Below, piece by piece: positions 8,870 through 17,521 of a stretch of 64,000 nt of DNA. This DNA is from Providencia rettgeri (GTDB lineage: Bacteria > Pseudomonadota > Gammaproteobacteria > Enterobacterales > Enterobacteriaceae): positions 3,844,001-3,908,000 of the forward strand of contig NZ_CP096258.1 of NCBI RefSeq assembly GCF_023205015.1, read 5' to 3'. How positions within the stretch are numbered: the first letter of the stretch is position 1; each line of letters begins with the position of its first letter. The notes beneath the pieces were generated by a model. The model worked only from the letters and a program-made list of their open reading frames with translations, was not told the DNA's origin and did no database searches. Made by a program: the position numbers and the translations under genes.

Positions 8870-10063
8870 TTAAATAGTTAATAACCTTTGTTTTTTACTC
8901 AATAACAATGAAACAAATAGAGTTAACGAACTCAACGAAACAAAAACACCAACCAAGGAAACATCAATGAGGACTAAATAATTGATAATTAAAGGCGTTA
9001 CCCCTCCTATAATCGTCGATGCAAGATTGTATCCCATACTTAAGGTTGTAACTTGTCCATTGGCGGGTTTTGCCACAGCATAATTCCAATTACATAAAAC
9101 CATCGCTGAAATAATAATAATTGACGATTGAGAGATAAGTACTAATGATAAAACCTTAGTCGACATTAGGTAATAAATAGGAATTGATAGTATGGCAGCA
9201 AGCTTTACCCCTAAGTTAAAAACCCGTTCAGCGTAACTGTATTTATCGGTTAGCCAACCAACTATTGCCATTAAAAGCAATAATAACGTTGATGATATCA
9301 TTGAATATATGCTTTTAAATTCTTCGAGTTCTAACTCTTTAAGTAAAAATGAAGATGAAAAATTTAAGGTATAAAAAATAACCGACCCAGGAATAACAAC
9401 CAGTAAAATATTAAATACCTTAAGCCAATCTATTTTTTGGCGCCCATCATACTCAATGGGTTGGTCTGGTAAGCGATAGCGAAACCAAAAACAGATCAGT
9501 ATATTACCTAGACCTAATAGTAGTGGTATCCGCCACCCCACCCTTTGCATGGTTTCAGGGTCTAATATATTTTCGAGAATGAACACGACCCCTAGTGAGC
9601 CAATAACACCAACAACCGCACTTCCGGTTAACAACGCAGAAATTCTACCTCGTTCTTGGGGTTTAGAGTCTTTATATAAATAGGTAGACAGTGATGGGCT
9701 TTCACCCGCATAACTAAAAGATAACAACATTTGAAGAAATAAGATGGCTAAAGGCGTATATACCCCTAAGAGTTCAATAGGCAGAAATGCCATACATAAT
9801 GTTGCACTACCGGTAAGAATACTGACCAAAATCATGGCCGGTTTTTTACCGACTTTATCTGCATAACGGCCAATCACATACCCACCTAGTGGCCGTATAA
9901 GAAAACGTAAAGCAAAAATACCCCACACCAGCTCCGTTGCTTGCTGATAACCTAAGCGAGTTAATTCTGCACTTAAATATGATGAAATCGCAGCAAAAAT
10001 TGCAAAATCATAAAACTCAAGAGAATTCCCAACCACAGCGCCAAAACGTAATTTCCATTTCAT
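8870..10063 (-). CDS. MHS-family metabolite:H+ symporter, copy 2
   Basis: A 397-aa MFS transporter, paralogous to the gene at 6853-8037. It starts MKWKLRFGAVVGNSLEFYDFAIF and shows RPLGGYVIGRYADKVGKKP and SYAGESPSLSTYLYKDSKPQERGR, features of the MHS family. It keeps more of the family consensus than copy 1. It follows its regulator by 39 bp. The substrate is unknown; a carboxylate or osmolyte would be typical of the family. Confidence 0.86.
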   Translation of the reverse strand: MKWKLRFGAVVGNSLEFYDFAIFAAISSYLSAELTRLGYQQATELVWGIFALRFLIRPLGGYVIGRYADKVGKKPAMILVSILTGSATLCMAFLPIELLGVYTPLAILFLQMLLSFSYAGESPSLSTYLYKDSKPQERGRISALLTGSAVVGVIGSLGVVFILENILDPETMQRVGWRIPLLLGLGNILICFWFRYRLPDQPIEYDGRQKIDWLKVFNILLVVIPGSVIFYTLNFSSSFLLKELELEEFKSIYSMISSTLLLLLMAIVGWLTDKYSYAERVFNLGVKLAAILSIPIYYLMSTKVLSLVLISQSSIIIISAMVLCNWNYAVAKPANGQVTTLSMGYNLASTIIGGVTPLIINYLVLIDVSLVGVFVSLSSLTLFVSLLLSKKQRLLTI

Positions 10064-10102
10064 AAAATGATCCCATATCCCTATAGAAAACCAATAGTTA
10101 AA

Positions 10103-10873
10103 TTAATTAATAGGCATTAATTTTTCTAAGCTTGCTAATGTAATCCCATGATCTTTCATTACCGAAAAACATTCCTTTTGAGATGCCATTTCACAGTTTA
10201 ATTTTTTTTTGATATTGTTAACCCTTATATATTCGTCCTCCTCCGAACAGCCTTGAATACGGCTAATTTCATTTATATTTCGGTGGGAAAGCAACAAACG
10301 GATGGTTAATACTTCTTTATTTGAAAATGACAACTGCCCAAAACGTATATAATTAGAGGTTTCATTACCCCTGAAAATAATAGGTGCGGTTTCGTCTAAT
10401 TCAATTTTTTGGCGTAACGGTAATGCAACCGTTTTATTTTCAGACCATTTTTCATATGCATATTCAGAAACTATTGAACGCCATCGATATAATGAAAATA
10501 AATGATCATATGGGACTTTATGGTTCGCATTGAGTGAAAATATCTCAAATAAATTATTGTATCTATTGCAAAAATCAATTTTTTTATTTCCTTTATCTAA
10601 TTTGGTTAAAATTTTCTGGTATGCATCTGAATAATTACTCCAATATTGAACACCCGCAAATAACCGTTCTTTTAATGATAAATCCATATCATGATGCCAA
10701 TAAATTAATTGCCATTCATAGTCGCTTGACAATGCATATATCTTTTTTTCATCAATATCAATAATATTATAATTAACATCAATATCATTCCAATTAAAAT
10801 AATTACATAGGTCTAATTTCACACTAGCACTTATTTTTTCCATCCTATTATTTTCTATATCCATAAAAATCAC
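10103..10873 (-). CDS. LuxR-type HTH regulator, copy 2
   Basis: A 256-aa regulator, paralogous to the one at 8090-8854. The same blocks are present: YFNWNDIDV, VQYWSNYSDAYQK, IDFCNRYN, then the C-terminal HTH FSNKEVLTIRLLLSHRNINEIS with IQGCSEEDEY and IKKKLNC. It is the first gene of the four-gene run and its start faces the AT-rich 200-bp region shared with the ner-like gene. An alternative ATG lies four codons downstream (10861). Confidence 0.75.
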   Translation of the reverse strand: MIFMDIENNRMEKISASVKLDLCNYFNWNDIDVNYNIIDIDEKKIYALSSDYEWQLIYWHHDMDLSLKERLFAGVQYWSNYSDAYQKILTKLDKGNKKIDFCNRYNNLFEIFSLNANHKVPYDHLFSLYRWRSIVSEYAYEKWSENKTVALPLRQKIELDETAPIIFRGNETSNYIRFGQLSFSNKEVLTIRLLLSHRNINEISRIQGCSEEDEYIRVNNIKKKLNCEMASQKECFSVMKDHGITLASLEKLMPIN

Positions 10874-11070
10874 CTTTTAGTTATTTAAATAAAAATAAAT
10901 ATAATAAAAACGTTGAATCTATATCTTTAACACATAAAAATAAATATTCAAAGGCCAAAATTTAAAGGTATTCAAAATTAAGAATTATTTTTTTATCTTT
11001 ATATCTCAATTGAATTACAGTTCATTAAAATAATTTAAATTATATTTATATATTAACTATTGGAGATCAT

Positions 11071-11280
11071 ATGAAACAAGATTGGCACTCGGCTGATATT
11101 ATTGCAGCAATAAAGAAAAAAGGTTCTTCTCTTTCACAAATATCACGTTCAGCAGGGTTAAACTCATCAACATTAAATAACGCCCTATCAAGACGCTGGC
11201 CAAAAGGAGAGCGCATTATTGCCGAGTTTTTGGGTGTTGCACCATCTGAAATTTGGCCATCGCGTTATAACGAAAAATAA
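11071..11280 (+). CDS. Ner/Nlp-like winged-helix DNA-binding protein
   Basis: A 69-aa protein related to phage Mu Ner and E. coli SfsB/Nlp. It shows the family pattern WHSADIIAAIKKKG ... LNSSTLNNALSRRWPKGERIIAEFLG ... IWPSRY. TTGGAG precedes the ATG. Such proteins act as small transcription factors, phage-derived in origin. It is divergent from the regulator/transporter modules and may control them. No other phage genes are nearby. Confidence 0.88.
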   Translation: MKQDWHSADIIAAIKKKGSSLSQISRSAGLNSSTLNNALSRRWPKGERIIAEFLGVAPSEIWPSRYNEK

Positions 11281-11317
11281 CATAAGAATTGTTTTCTCTA
11301 TGTCCCCCAAAATATCA

Positions 11318-11350
11318 AAAAAAGCGGGTAACTTTCTCTGTCACCCGCTT
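11318..11350 (-). terminator. terminator after gdx
   Basis: On the minus strand AAGCGGGT / ACCCGCTT forms a stem followed by seven Ts (11318-11323 region). It lies 39 bp past the gdx stop and 40 bp past the end of the convergent ner-like gene. Confidence 0.85.
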
Positions 11351-11388
11351 ATTATTCATTTTTAATTAAAAAATGCTTAATTTGAAAG

Positions 11389-11703
11389 CTAACTTGATAC
11401 TTTTAAACCAATTAGCCCTGTAATAATCAAGGCAAGGCTTAATAAGCGAAACATATTCGCTGATTCCCCAAGGAAAATAATCCCAACAATTGCCGTACCC
11501 ACAGCACCAATACCGGTCCAAATCGCATAAGCCGTGCCGACAGGCAAATCACGCATGGCATAAGCCAATAGCCCCATACTCGCAATAATAGCGATAATAG
11601 TGATGATACTTGGTGTTAAACGGGTAAAACCGTGGGTATATTTTAAGCCAACAGCCCATACCACTTCTAATAAACCTGCAAATAAAAGGATAATCCAGGC
11701 CAT
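11389..11703 (-). CDS. gdx: guanidinium exporter Gdx (SugE)
   Basis: A 104-aa small multidrug resistance protein with four membrane helices. It is nearly identical in pattern to E. coli SugE/Gdx (MAWIILLFAGLLEVVWAVGLKYTHG ... LPVGTAYAIWTGIGAVG). E13 in LLEVVW is the proton/substrate glutamate, and the Gdx subtype exports guanidinium in exchange for protons. The guanidine-II riboswitch directly upstream supports this substrate, so the older name sugE, from chaperone suppression, is less apt here. Confidence 0.95.
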   Translation of the reverse strand: MAWIILLFAGLLEVVWAVGLKYTHGFTRLTPSIITIIAIIASMGLLAYAMRDLPVGTAYAIWTGIGAVGTAIVGIIFLGESANMFRLLSLALIITGLIGLKVSS

Positions 11704-11727
11704 TGCTGGTTACTCCCGTTAAATACT

Positions 11728-11773
11728 TGGGGCCGTCCCCATAATTAAATGACGTTTTTCAGGTCGTCCTGAA
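11728..11773 (-). promoter_or_regulatory. guanidine-II (mini-ykkC) riboswitch
   Basis: On the minus strand two hairpins with ACGR loops lie in the gdx leader. The first is TTCAGG-ACGA-CCTGAA (11773-11758) and the second is TGGGG-ACGG-CCCCA (11741-11728). Two GC-rich stems capped by ACGA/ACGG loops, just upstream of a ribosome site (GGGAG) and a gdx/sugE gene, are the definition of the mini-ykkC class. Guanidine binding is expected to join the two loops and free the ribosome site. Confidence 0.93.
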
Positions 11774-11971
11774 TACGTGTGATGTGAGAACACATTATAA
11801 ACATTCACAGACCCAGACTCAAACAACCAAAAATAACAAATAAGTGCAAATTAACAATAATATTTAACATTTTTATACTGTATTTTATAATTAAGCATCA
11901 TAACCATCGCACTCAAAATTATACGCAGGTAAAGTAGGTCTCTTATCTGGCAAGTTCATCGAGAAAATAGC

Positions 11972-12880
11972 ATGAGTCTCAGAGACATCTTACTCGCCCT
12001 TTGTGTCGTGGTTATTTGGGGTGTTAACTTCGTTATCATTAAACTCGGCGTGACCGCACTTCCGCCATTATTATTAGGCGCATTACGCTTCATGTTTGTA
12101 GCCTTTCCCGCTATTTTTATTTTTAGACGCCCTAAAATTCCATTCAAATTATTGCTTCTCTATGGGCTAACGATTAGCTTTGGTCAATTCGCCTTCTTAT
12201 TTTGTGCTATTCGAGTTGGTATGCCTGCGGGTATAACCTCTGTCATATTGCAATCCCAAGCTTTCTTTACCCTATTACTTGGCGCAATGATTTTAAAGGA
12301 ATCATTACAGCCAACCCACTTTATTGGTATGTTTATCGCGATTGCAGGGCTGACGGTGTTAGCCAATGGCGCCACTGCCGGCGGGCTAGATGATATCCCA
12401 TTGCTCGGGTTAGCATTTACTTTAATTGCAGGATTATCATGGGCTTGTGGTAATATTACCAATAGAATTATTATGAAACAGGAAGGCTCAGAGAAATGCA
12501 GTGCCCTATCTTTAGTCAGTTGGAGTGCACTTATCCCAATCATCCCATTTTTAATTAGTTCATGGATATTAGAAGGTGAAGAAGCAATTATAGAAGGGCT
12601 ATCCGGTTTTAACTGGTCAGTCTTTGGTGTCATTATCTATTTAGCTTACTTATCAACATTCGTCGGCTATGGGATCTGGGGAGTCTTACTTGGTCGCTAT
12701 GAAGCGTGGCGAGTTGCTCCTTTTTCATTGTTAGTTCCCGTCTTTGGTTTAAGCAGTAGTGCATTATTTCTTGATGAGCACATTAATGGCGTACAAGTTG
12801 CTGGCCTTGTTTTAATCATGTTTGGCCTAATTACTACACTTTTTGGTAAAAAAATAATTCAAAAATTAAGACATTCCTAG
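11972..12880 (+). CDS. eamA: EamA-type amino-acid metabolite exporter
   Basis: A 302-aa inner-membrane protein with two EamA repeats and ten predicted helices. It matches E. coli EamA, an exporter of O-acetylserine and cysteine, in segments such as VVVIWGVNFVIIKLGV, YGLTISFGQFAFLFCAI, MPAGITSVILQSQAFFTLLLG and VGYGIWGVLLGRYEAWRVAP. It is divergent from gdx. Substrate is assigned by similarity only. Confidence 0.85.
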   Translation: MSLRDILLALCVVVIWGVNFVIIKLGVTALPPLLLGALRFMFVAFPAIFIFRRPKIPFKLLLLYGLTISFGQFAFLFCAIRVGMPAGITSVILQSQAFFTLLLGAMILKESLQPTHFIGMFIAIAGLTVLANGATAGGLDDIPLLGLAFTLIAGLSWACGNITNRIIMKQEGSEKCSALSLVSWSALIPIIPFLISSWILEGEEAIIEGLSGFNWSVFGVIIYLAYLSTFVGYGIWGVLLGRYEAWRVAPFSLLVPVFGLSSSALFLDEHINGVQVAGLVLIMFGLITTLFGKKIIQKLRHS

Positions 12881-12890
12881 TTAACCCATT

Positions 12891-12922
12891 AATAATCGAA
12901 GGTTTTTTAACTTTCGATTATT
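12891..12922 (+). terminator. hairpin downstream of eamA
   Basis: AATAATCGAA / TTTCGATTATT forms an AT-rich hairpin with a T-rich loop 10 bp past the eamA stop. The 12923-13221 stretch after it is AT-rich and must hold the cstA promoter, but I see no clear operator in it. Confidence 0.5.
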
Positions 12923-13221
12923 TACCCTACCTTTATTTATCCCATCATAGAGAAAAATACATCAATAGTCATTAATTTCAAAATCAACAATAAATCAAGA
13001 TAAAAAACCAATTCAATAGATAACTGCTAGTTCAAAACCAAATAAAATCCAATAAATAATCCTAAATTAGTGATACTGCCTACAATTATGAAATTTATCT
13101 CAAATCTCAATTGGGTGTATCGGTTTAGCTACTTTTTCTTTGACTTAAGTCTGGTTATATCTTTCTCAGTTTTACTTAAACAAATAACAAAAAGTAATCA
13201 ACTGAACAGATGGGGATGGCT

Positions 13222-15315
13222 ATGGGTAAACAATTAATATGGATTGTGCTCGCATTACTTGGTGCTTTTTCACTGGGTTACATCGCCTTAAATCGAGGTG
13301 AACAGATTAATGCCCTGTGGATCGTTGTTGCCGCCGTGTGTATTTATCTGATTGCATACCGATATTACGGGCTTTTTATTGCTAAAAAAGTGCTCCAAGT
13401 TGATGCAACTCGTATGACACCGGCAATTCGTCATAACGATGGCTTAGATTACGTACCAACAGATAAAAAAGTATTATTTGGCCACCACTTTGCTGCTATC
13501 GCAGGAGCTGGCCCACTTGTCGGCCCTGTACTTGCGGCGCAAATGGGATATTTACCCGGTATGCTTTGGCTACTTGCCGGGGTTGTCCTAGCGGGTGCCG
13601 TACAAGACTTTATGGTGCTGTTTGTTTCAACACGTCGAGACGGCCGCTCACTGGGTGAATTAGTTAAAGAAGAAATGGGCAATACCGCAGGGGTGTTGGC
13701 TTTAATCGCTTGTTTTATGATTATGGTGATCATCTTAGCAGTACTGGCCATGATTGTCGTAAAAGCGCTTACTCACAGTCCATGGGGGACTTATACCGTT
13801 GCGTTCACGATCCCACTGGCCATTTTTATGGGTATTTATACCCGTTATATACGCCCTGGACGCATTGGTGAAGTTTCTATTATTGGGTTAGTTTTCCTCG
13901 TATTTGCCATTATCTCTGGAGGTTGGGTTGCTGAAAGCGAAACTTGGGCACCTTATTTTGACTATACCGGTGTTCAACTTACTTGGATGTTAGTGGGATA
14001 CGGCTTTGTTGCTGCCGTTTTACCCGTTTGGTTGCTACTTGCTCCCCGTGACTACCTATCAACTTTCTTAAAAATCGGGACTATTATTGGTTTGGCAATT
14101 GGTATTTTAATCCTCAATCCAAATCTACAAATGCCATCCCTGACGAAATATATCGATGGTACAGGCCCTGTCTGGGCAGGGGATCTGTTCCCATTCCTAT
14201 TTATTACCATTGCTTGTGGTGCGGTATCCGGTTTCCACGCACTGATTTCATCAGGCACCACACCAAAAATGTTGGCGAATGAAAACCAAGCTTGTTTTAT
14301 TGGCTATGGTGGCATGTTAATGGAATCTTTCGTGGCAATTATGGCGTTGGTTGCCGCTTGTGTGATTGACCCGGGTGTTTATTTTGCGATGAACAGTCCA
14401 ATGGCGATGTTAGCGCCTGCGGGTACACAAGATGTCGTCGCTTCTGCTGCCCAAGTCGTCAGTAGCTGGGGCTTCCAGATCACCCCTGAACAGCTCAATA
14501 GCATTGCTAATGACGTGGGTGAAACCAGTATTATTTCACGTGCCGGCGGTGCTCCAACACTGGCTGTTGGGATGGCGTATATTCTCCACGGTGCCCTTGG
14601 CGGCCTAATGAATGTTGCCTTCTGGTACCACTTCGCCATTTTATTTGAAGCATTATTTATTTTAACCGCAGTGGATGCAGGAACTCGAGCAGCACGCTTT
14701 ATGCTGCAAGATTTACTGGGTGTGGTTTCTCCCTCCTTGAAACGCACCGATTCGTTACCCGCAAACTTGATAGCAACAGCCCTGTGTGTGCTGGCTTGGG
14801 GCTACTTCCTTCATCAAGGCGTTGTCGATCCACTTGGCGGTATTAACACCTTATGGCCGCTGTTTGGTATCGCGAACCAAATGTTGGCGGGTATGGCATT
14901 AATGCTGTGTGCTGTGGTACTGTTCAAAATGAAGCGCCAAAGATACGCTTGGGTCGCTTTAGTCCCAACTGCATGGTTGTTAATCTGTACCATGACTGCT
15001 GGCTGGGAGAAAACCTTCAGTGAAGATGCCCGTGTTGGTTTCTTAGCTGTCGCAAATAAATTCCAAGCAATGATTGATAGCGGTAATATTCCAGTTCAAT
15101 ATACGGAATCTCAATTAACTCAGTTAATTTTCAATAACCGCTTAGATGCAGGATTAACTATTTTCTTTATGATTGTTGTGGTATTACTGGCTCTATTCTC
15201 TATCCGCACTGCGTTGAAGGCATTAAAATCTGACCAACCCACTGCGAATGAAGTACCATACGAACCCATGCCAGCTAATTATGAAGAAATCGTGGCAAAT
15301 ACACGCCATCATTGA
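13222..15315 (+). CDS. cstA: pyruvate/peptide transporter CstA
   Basis: A large inner-membrane carrier of the CstA/BtsT family, about 16-18 helices, induced by carbon starvation in relatives and able to import pyruvate and peptides. Segments such as ALNRGEQINALWIVVAAVCIY, LGHH-like FGHHFAAIAGAGPLVGPVLAAQ and AVSGFHALISSGTTPKMLANE match CstA more closely than BtsT. Three in-frame ATGs lie at 13210, 13216 and 13222. I chose 13222 because GGGGAT is then well spaced; from 13210 the product would be 701 aa, the usual CstA length. ybdD, its usual partner, follows after a 250-bp repeat-filled gap. Confidence 0.93.
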   Translation: MGKQLIWIVLALLGAFSLGYIALNRGEQINALWIVVAAVCIYLIAYRYYGLFIAKKVLQVDATRMTPAIRHNDGLDYVPTDKKVLFGHHFAAIAGAGPLVGPVLAAQMGYLPGMLWLLAGVVLAGAVQDFMVLFVSTRRDGRSLGELVKEEMGNTAGVLALIACFMIMVIILAVLAMIVVKALTHSPWGTYTVAFTIPLAIFMGIYTRYIRPGRIGEVSIIGLVFLVFAIISGGWVAESETWAPYFDYTGVQLTWMLVGYGFVAAVLPVWLLLAPRDYLSTFLKIGTIIGLAIGILILNPNLQMPSLTKYIDGTGPVWAGDLFPFLFITIACGAVSGFHALISSGTTPKMLANENQACFIGYGGMLMESFVAIMALVAACVIDPGVYFAMNSPMAMLAPAGTQDVVASAAQVVSSWGFQITPEQLNSIANDVGETSIISRAGGAPTLAVGMAYILHGALGGLMNVAFWYHFAILFEALFILTAVDAGTRAARFMLQDLLGVVSPSLKRTDSLPANLIATALCVLAWGYFLHQGVVDPLGGINTLWPLFGIANQMLAGMALMLCAVVLFKMKRQRYAWVALVPTAWLLICTMTAGWEKTFSEDARVGFLAVANKFQAMIDSGNIPVQYTESQLTQLIFNNRLDAGLTIFFMIVVVLLALFSIRTALKALKSDQPTANEVPYEPMPANYEEIVANTRHH

Positions 15316-15375
15316 TTTTTGCGGAAAAGCTTGTCACTGTTTAGGGCATATACTCTTTCTCCAAAATAATTCACG

Positions 15376-15560
15376 TTGGAGCAAGGCGGCAAAGAAGATA
15401 ATCCCTAGGAGCATACTCCAGTATGTGACTAGGGTTAGCGAATGAAGCCAACGCAGCAACAGCGTGAAGTATAAAGGAGAAACGAGGAGCATACATAACA
15501 GTATGTTACTTAGGTAGCCGAGAGCAGCCAACACCGCTACAACACAAAGTATGACGAGGA
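15376..15560. repeat. two tandem copies of an intergenic hairpin repeat
   Basis: The cstA-ybdD gap holds two related units. Unit A (15376-15472) carries a long hairpin: CCCTAG and CTAGGG bracket an inner GCATAC / GTATGT pair. Unit B (about 15482-15560) repeats the same order: GGAGCATAC, AGTATGT, then GCCAAC, CGCTACAAC, AAAGTATGACGAGGA. Both end in an AAGTATRA-type segment. The last bases of unit B (GACGAGGATTT) form the ribosome-binding region of ybdD. Similar hairpin repeats are scattered in Morganellaceae genomes as far as I recall; mobility is inferred, not shown. Confidence 0.7.
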
Positions 15561-15563
15561 TTT

Positions 15564-15761
15564 ATGTTTGGAGAACTGGGAAAAGCAGCCCGCTATTTAG
15601 GTCAAGCGGCAAAAATGATGGTTGGCGTTCCCGATTACGACAACTACGTCGCTCATATGCAAAAAACGCATCCTGACCAAACTCCCATGACCTATGAAGA
15701 GTTTTTTAAAGAACGGCAAGATGCACGCTATGGTGGCAAAGGTGGTTTTAAGTGCTGTTAG
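15564..15761 (+). CDS. ybdD: YbdD/YjiX family small protein
   Basis: A 65-aa conserved protein that accompanies cstA or btsT in enterobacteria. It ends RQDARYGGKGGFKCC and contains the block PDQTPMTYEEFFKE, both typical of the family. Its biochemical role is not settled. It is probably read from the cstA promoter through the repeats. Confidence 0.92.
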   Translation: MFGELGKAARYLGQAAKMMVGVPDYDNYVAHMQKTHPDQTPMTYEEFFKERQDARYGGKGGFKCC

Positions 15762-15777
15762 CCACTTAAAATAGACA

Positions 15778-15808
15778 AAAAAGCCGTGGCACTCGACCAC
15801 GGCTTTTT
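15778..15808. terminator. bidirectional terminator ybdD / efp
   Basis: AAAGCCGTGG / CCACGGCTTT with a 7-nt loop is flanked by an A run on the left and a T run on the right. It can therefore end both ybdD (+) and efp (-). Confidence 0.92.
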
Positions 15809-15838
15809 ATTTCTAACGATTCAGTATAGGATCAACCG

Positions 15839-16405
15839 TTATTTTACACGTGCAACATACTCACCAGAACGAGTATCAACACGGATCACTTCACCGATCT
15901 GAACAAACAGAGGAACCTTAACCACTGCGCCAGTGCTCAGTGTTGCAGGTTTACCACCTGTACCTGCGGTATCACCTTTCAGGCCAGGGTCAGTGTCGGT
16001 AATTTCTAATTCAACAAAGTTAGGTGGGGTAACCGCGATAGGACGACCGTCCCACAGGGTTAAAATACATTCTGCTTGGTCGACTAACCATTTCGCGTTA
16101 TCGCCAACGGTTTTTTCGTCCGCAGCTAATTGTTCGAAAGTTTCGTTGTTCATGAAATGCCAGAACTCACCATCGTTATACAGGTAAGTTAAGTTCATAT
16201 CCATGACATCAGCAGCTTCAACAGAGTCAGTAGACTTAAATGTTTTTTCCAACAGTTTGTTAGAAATCAGTTTACGGATACGCACACGTGCGAAAGCTTG
16301 ACCTTTACCCGGTTTGACGAATTCACTTTCTAAAACGACACAAGGCTCGCCATCTAACATGATTTTAAGACCTGAGCGGAATTCATTGGTACTATAAGTA
16401 GCCAT
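15839..16405 (-). CDS. efp: elongation factor P
   Basis: A 188-aa translation factor that relieves ribosomes stalled at consecutive prolines. K34, in the loop PGKGQAF, is the lysine that EpmA and EpmB modify. The C-terminal domains (MNLTYLYNDGEFWHFMN, TPPNFVELEI, DTRSGEYVARVK) are complete. GAGGATCACC precedes the ATG. It is divergent from epmB, with 43 bp between the two starts. Confidence 0.98.
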   Translation of the reverse strand: MATYSTNEFRSGLKIMLDGEPCVVLESEFVKPGKGQAFARVRIRKLISNKLLEKTFKSTDSVEAADVMDMNLTYLYNDGEFWHFMNNETFEQLAADEKTVGDNAKWLVDQAECILTLWDGRPIAVTPPNFVELEITDTDPGLKGDTAGTGGKPATLSTGAVVKVPLFVQIGEVIRVDTRSGEYVARVK

Positions 16406-16448
16406 GGTGATCCTCTAATTTATAAACTAAAAATGGCATAGCCAAAAA

Positions 16449-17477
16449 ATGGTCGATATTGTAACTCAAAATACCTCATCCAGAGAAGTCTGGATACAAC
16501 AACTTGCTGAAGCAATCACTAATCCAGATGAATTGCTGCAAATACTTAACCTAGAAAACCACCTTTCATCGAAAGAAGGCAGTGAGGCACGCAAATTATT
16601 TCCCTTACGCGTTCCAATGCCCTTTATTTCCCGCATGAAAAAAGGCGATCCACTAGACCCTCTGTTATTGCAAGTATTAACCGCAAAAGCAGAGTTTGAT
16701 ATACATCCAGGTTTTTCTACTGACCCACTAGAAGAGCAGGATAATGAAATTCCAAGTTTACTGCATAAATACCACAACCGCGCATTACTGCTGGTAAAAG
16801 GTGGCTGTGCAGTCAACTGTCGCTACTGTTTTCGCCGGCATTTTCCTTATGAAGACAACAAAGGAAATAAAAATAACTGGTTGATGGCTGTGGATTATAT
16901 AAAAAACCACACCGAACTCAATGAAATCATCTTCTCGGGTGGCGATCCGTTGATGGCAAAAGACCATGAACTCGATTGGCTCATCAGCCAATTAGAAGCA
17001 ATCCCTCATATAAAACGCCTTAGAATTCATACTCGTTTGCCTGTAGTGATACCAGAACGTATCACTGAAACGCTCTGCAAACGCCTTGCTAGCTCAAGGT
17101 TACAAGTCATTATGGTGACACATGTTAACCACGCTAACGAAATCGACGAGTCATTCACCAATGCTATGCAAAAACTAAAGTTATCAGGTGTGACATTATT
17201 AAACCAAAGCGTATTACTGCGCCAAGTTAATGACAACGTGACAGCCCTGATAAATTTAAGTAATGCTCTATTTGATGCAGGTATTTTACCTTATTACTTA
17301 CATGTATTAGATAAAGTCCAAGGCGCTGCACACTTTTTAGTGAGTGATGCTGAAGCTAGACAATTAATACAGCAATTATTAAGTAAGGTCTCAGGGTACC
17401 TAGTGCCTAAGCTCGCTCGGGAAATTGGGGGAGAGCCGAGTAAAACACTGCTTGACCTGAACTTAAGGCAGAACTAG
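16449..17477 (+). CDS. epmB: EF-P-(S)-beta-lysine aminomutase EpmB
   Basis: A 342-aa radical-SAM aminomutase that converts (S)-alpha-lysine to (R)-beta-lysine for EF-P. The iron-sulfur motif C-AVN-C-RY-C (GGCAVNCRYCFRRHFPY) lies at about residues 118-134. The block IIFSGGDPLMAKD and the terminal LAREIGGEPSKTLLD are family features. The gap to efp is only 43 bp, so the two genes share a regulatory region. Confidence 0.96.
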   Translation: MVDIVTQNTSSREVWIQQLAEAITNPDELLQILNLENHLSSKEGSEARKLFPLRVPMPFISRMKKGDPLDPLLLQVLTAKAEFDIHPGFSTDPLEEQDNEIPSLLHKYHNRALLLVKGGCAVNCRYCFRRHFPYEDNKGNKNNWLMAVDYIKNHTELNEIIFSGGDPLMAKDHELDWLISQLEAIPHIKRLRIHTRLPVVIPERITETLCKRLASSRLQVIMVTHVNHANEIDESFTNAMQKLKLSGVTLLNQSVLLRQVNDNVTALINLSNALFDAGILPYYLHVLDKVQGAAHFLVSDAEARQLIQQLLSKVSGYLVPKLAREIGGEPSKTLLDLNLRQN

Positions 17478-17486
17478 AAAGCAAAA

Positions 17487-17508
17487 CGCCCAAATAACCA
17501 TTTGGGCG
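17487..17508. terminator. shared hairpin epmB / yjeI
   Basis: CGCCCAAAT / ATTTGGGCG with a 4-nt loop lies between the convergent epmB and yjeI ends. The minus-strand side is followed by a short GTTTTGC tract. Confidence 0.8.
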
Positions 17509-17521
17509 CTATGAATTCATT

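Noticed and set aside
12184..12633. 149-aa minus-strand frame inside eamA
   Set aside because: Antisense shadow of a well-supported membrane protein gene.
13210..15315. BtsT (YjiY) rather than CstA
   Set aside because: The N-terminal half and the VASAAQVVSSWGF region fit CstA better; BtsT shares only the general family pattern.
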